Assembly: GCA_003094535.1 (NCBI GenBank)
Contig: NATV01000080.1
Coordinates: 1 to 35,491, forward strand
Source: a gamma proteobacterium symbiont of Ctena orbiculata
Lineage (GTDB): Bacteria; Pseudomonadota; Gammaproteobacteria; Chromatiales; Chromatiaceae
Length of the DNA: 35,491 nt
Reading direction: 5' to 3'
The translations under genes and the position numbers were made by a program. A model generated the notes under the pieces. It searched no databases. It was not told the DNA's origin and saw only the letters and a program-made list of their open reading frames with translations. This document shows positions 35,374-35,491 of the stretch, one piece after another (within the stretch, counting starts at the first letter, position 1; every line of letters starts with the position of its first letter).

Positions 35374-35491
35374 CCGAACCTCATTCGAAAGTGTAAAAAA
35401 GGGTCTGACACCTATTCATTGTATCTTGGTATCGCCTTTTCGACGGATGCACCGGTCCACAGAAAACCGAGTTGCGCTGCTATGACGCAGT

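Noticed and set aside
1-35491. CRISPR array, tRNA, rRNA, transposase or phage gene
   Set aside because: Looked for on both strands by eye. No regularly spaced direct repeats with unique spacers, cloverleaf sequences, rRNA blocks or transposase motifs were recognised.

Overview
The window looks like chromosomal DNA of a GC-rich gammaproteobacterium. The order argH (divergent) - algZ - algR - hemC - hemD - hemX - hemY is the arrangement known from Pseudomonas and related gammaproteobacteria. UbiD, PilU, a TraR/DksA-type zinc-finger protein and c4-like diheme cytochromes fit the same picture. A respiratory, cytochrome-rich lifestyle is likely. A sulfur-oxidiser or symbiont is plausible, but nothing in the window proves it. 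No rRNA, tRNA, CRISPR array, transposase or phage gene was recognised.

Layout. 1-6.3 kb: minus-strand housekeeping and accessory genes: an MMPL/RND-type exporter, a PilU-like retraction ATPase without a pilT neighbour, a rubredoxin (56 aa), a MazG-like pyrophosphohydrolase and an HtpX-like membrane protease. A small three-helix membrane protein is divergent from the protease. 6.7-8.4 kb: a VOC-fold protein one base downstream of argH (minus). 8.5-18.0 kb: a long plus-strand block. It holds the sensor kinase/LytTR regulator pair AlgZ/AlgR, a diheme cytochrome c overlapping algR by 4 nt, hemC-hemD-hemX-hemY, a second diheme c4-like cytochrome, and a Cache-GGDEF diguanylate cyclase overlapping that cytochrome by 4 nt. 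So the haem-synthesis cluster sits between two cytochromes, each translationally coupled to a signalling gene.

18.0-23.1 kb: a 1289-aa SARP-type regulator (wHTH-BTAD-degenerate cyclase-P-loop ATPase-TPR) on the minus strand is divergent from a winged-helix/SAM methyltransferase. The shared intergenic region has a 9-bp direct repeat with exact 11-bp periodicity, the spacing expected for a SARP operator. 23.2-28.1 kb: a TraR/DksA-like protein, a possible 42-aa secreted peptide, a [2Fe-2S] flavin oxidoreductase, an NAD(P)-dependent epimerase-like protein, a small ParA-type ATPase and ubiD.

28.1-35.5 kb: an intergenic histidine-kinase remnant, then a membrane-fusion/RND efflux pair. A repeat-rich spacer follows, with a CGCAAAT array and a paired palindrome. 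The window ends with a GNAT acetyltransferase, a secreted Cys-rich SH3-like protein and a CREST/ceramidase-like membrane protein (all minus). Bases 1-251 hold no gene I can support, nor do the last ~120 bases apart from a short repeat motif.

The best leads for something undescribed are the two cytochrome-signalling couplings around the haem cluster and the SARP-like regulator with its repeat-containing divergent promoter. All functions are read from sequence by eye; no database search was run.
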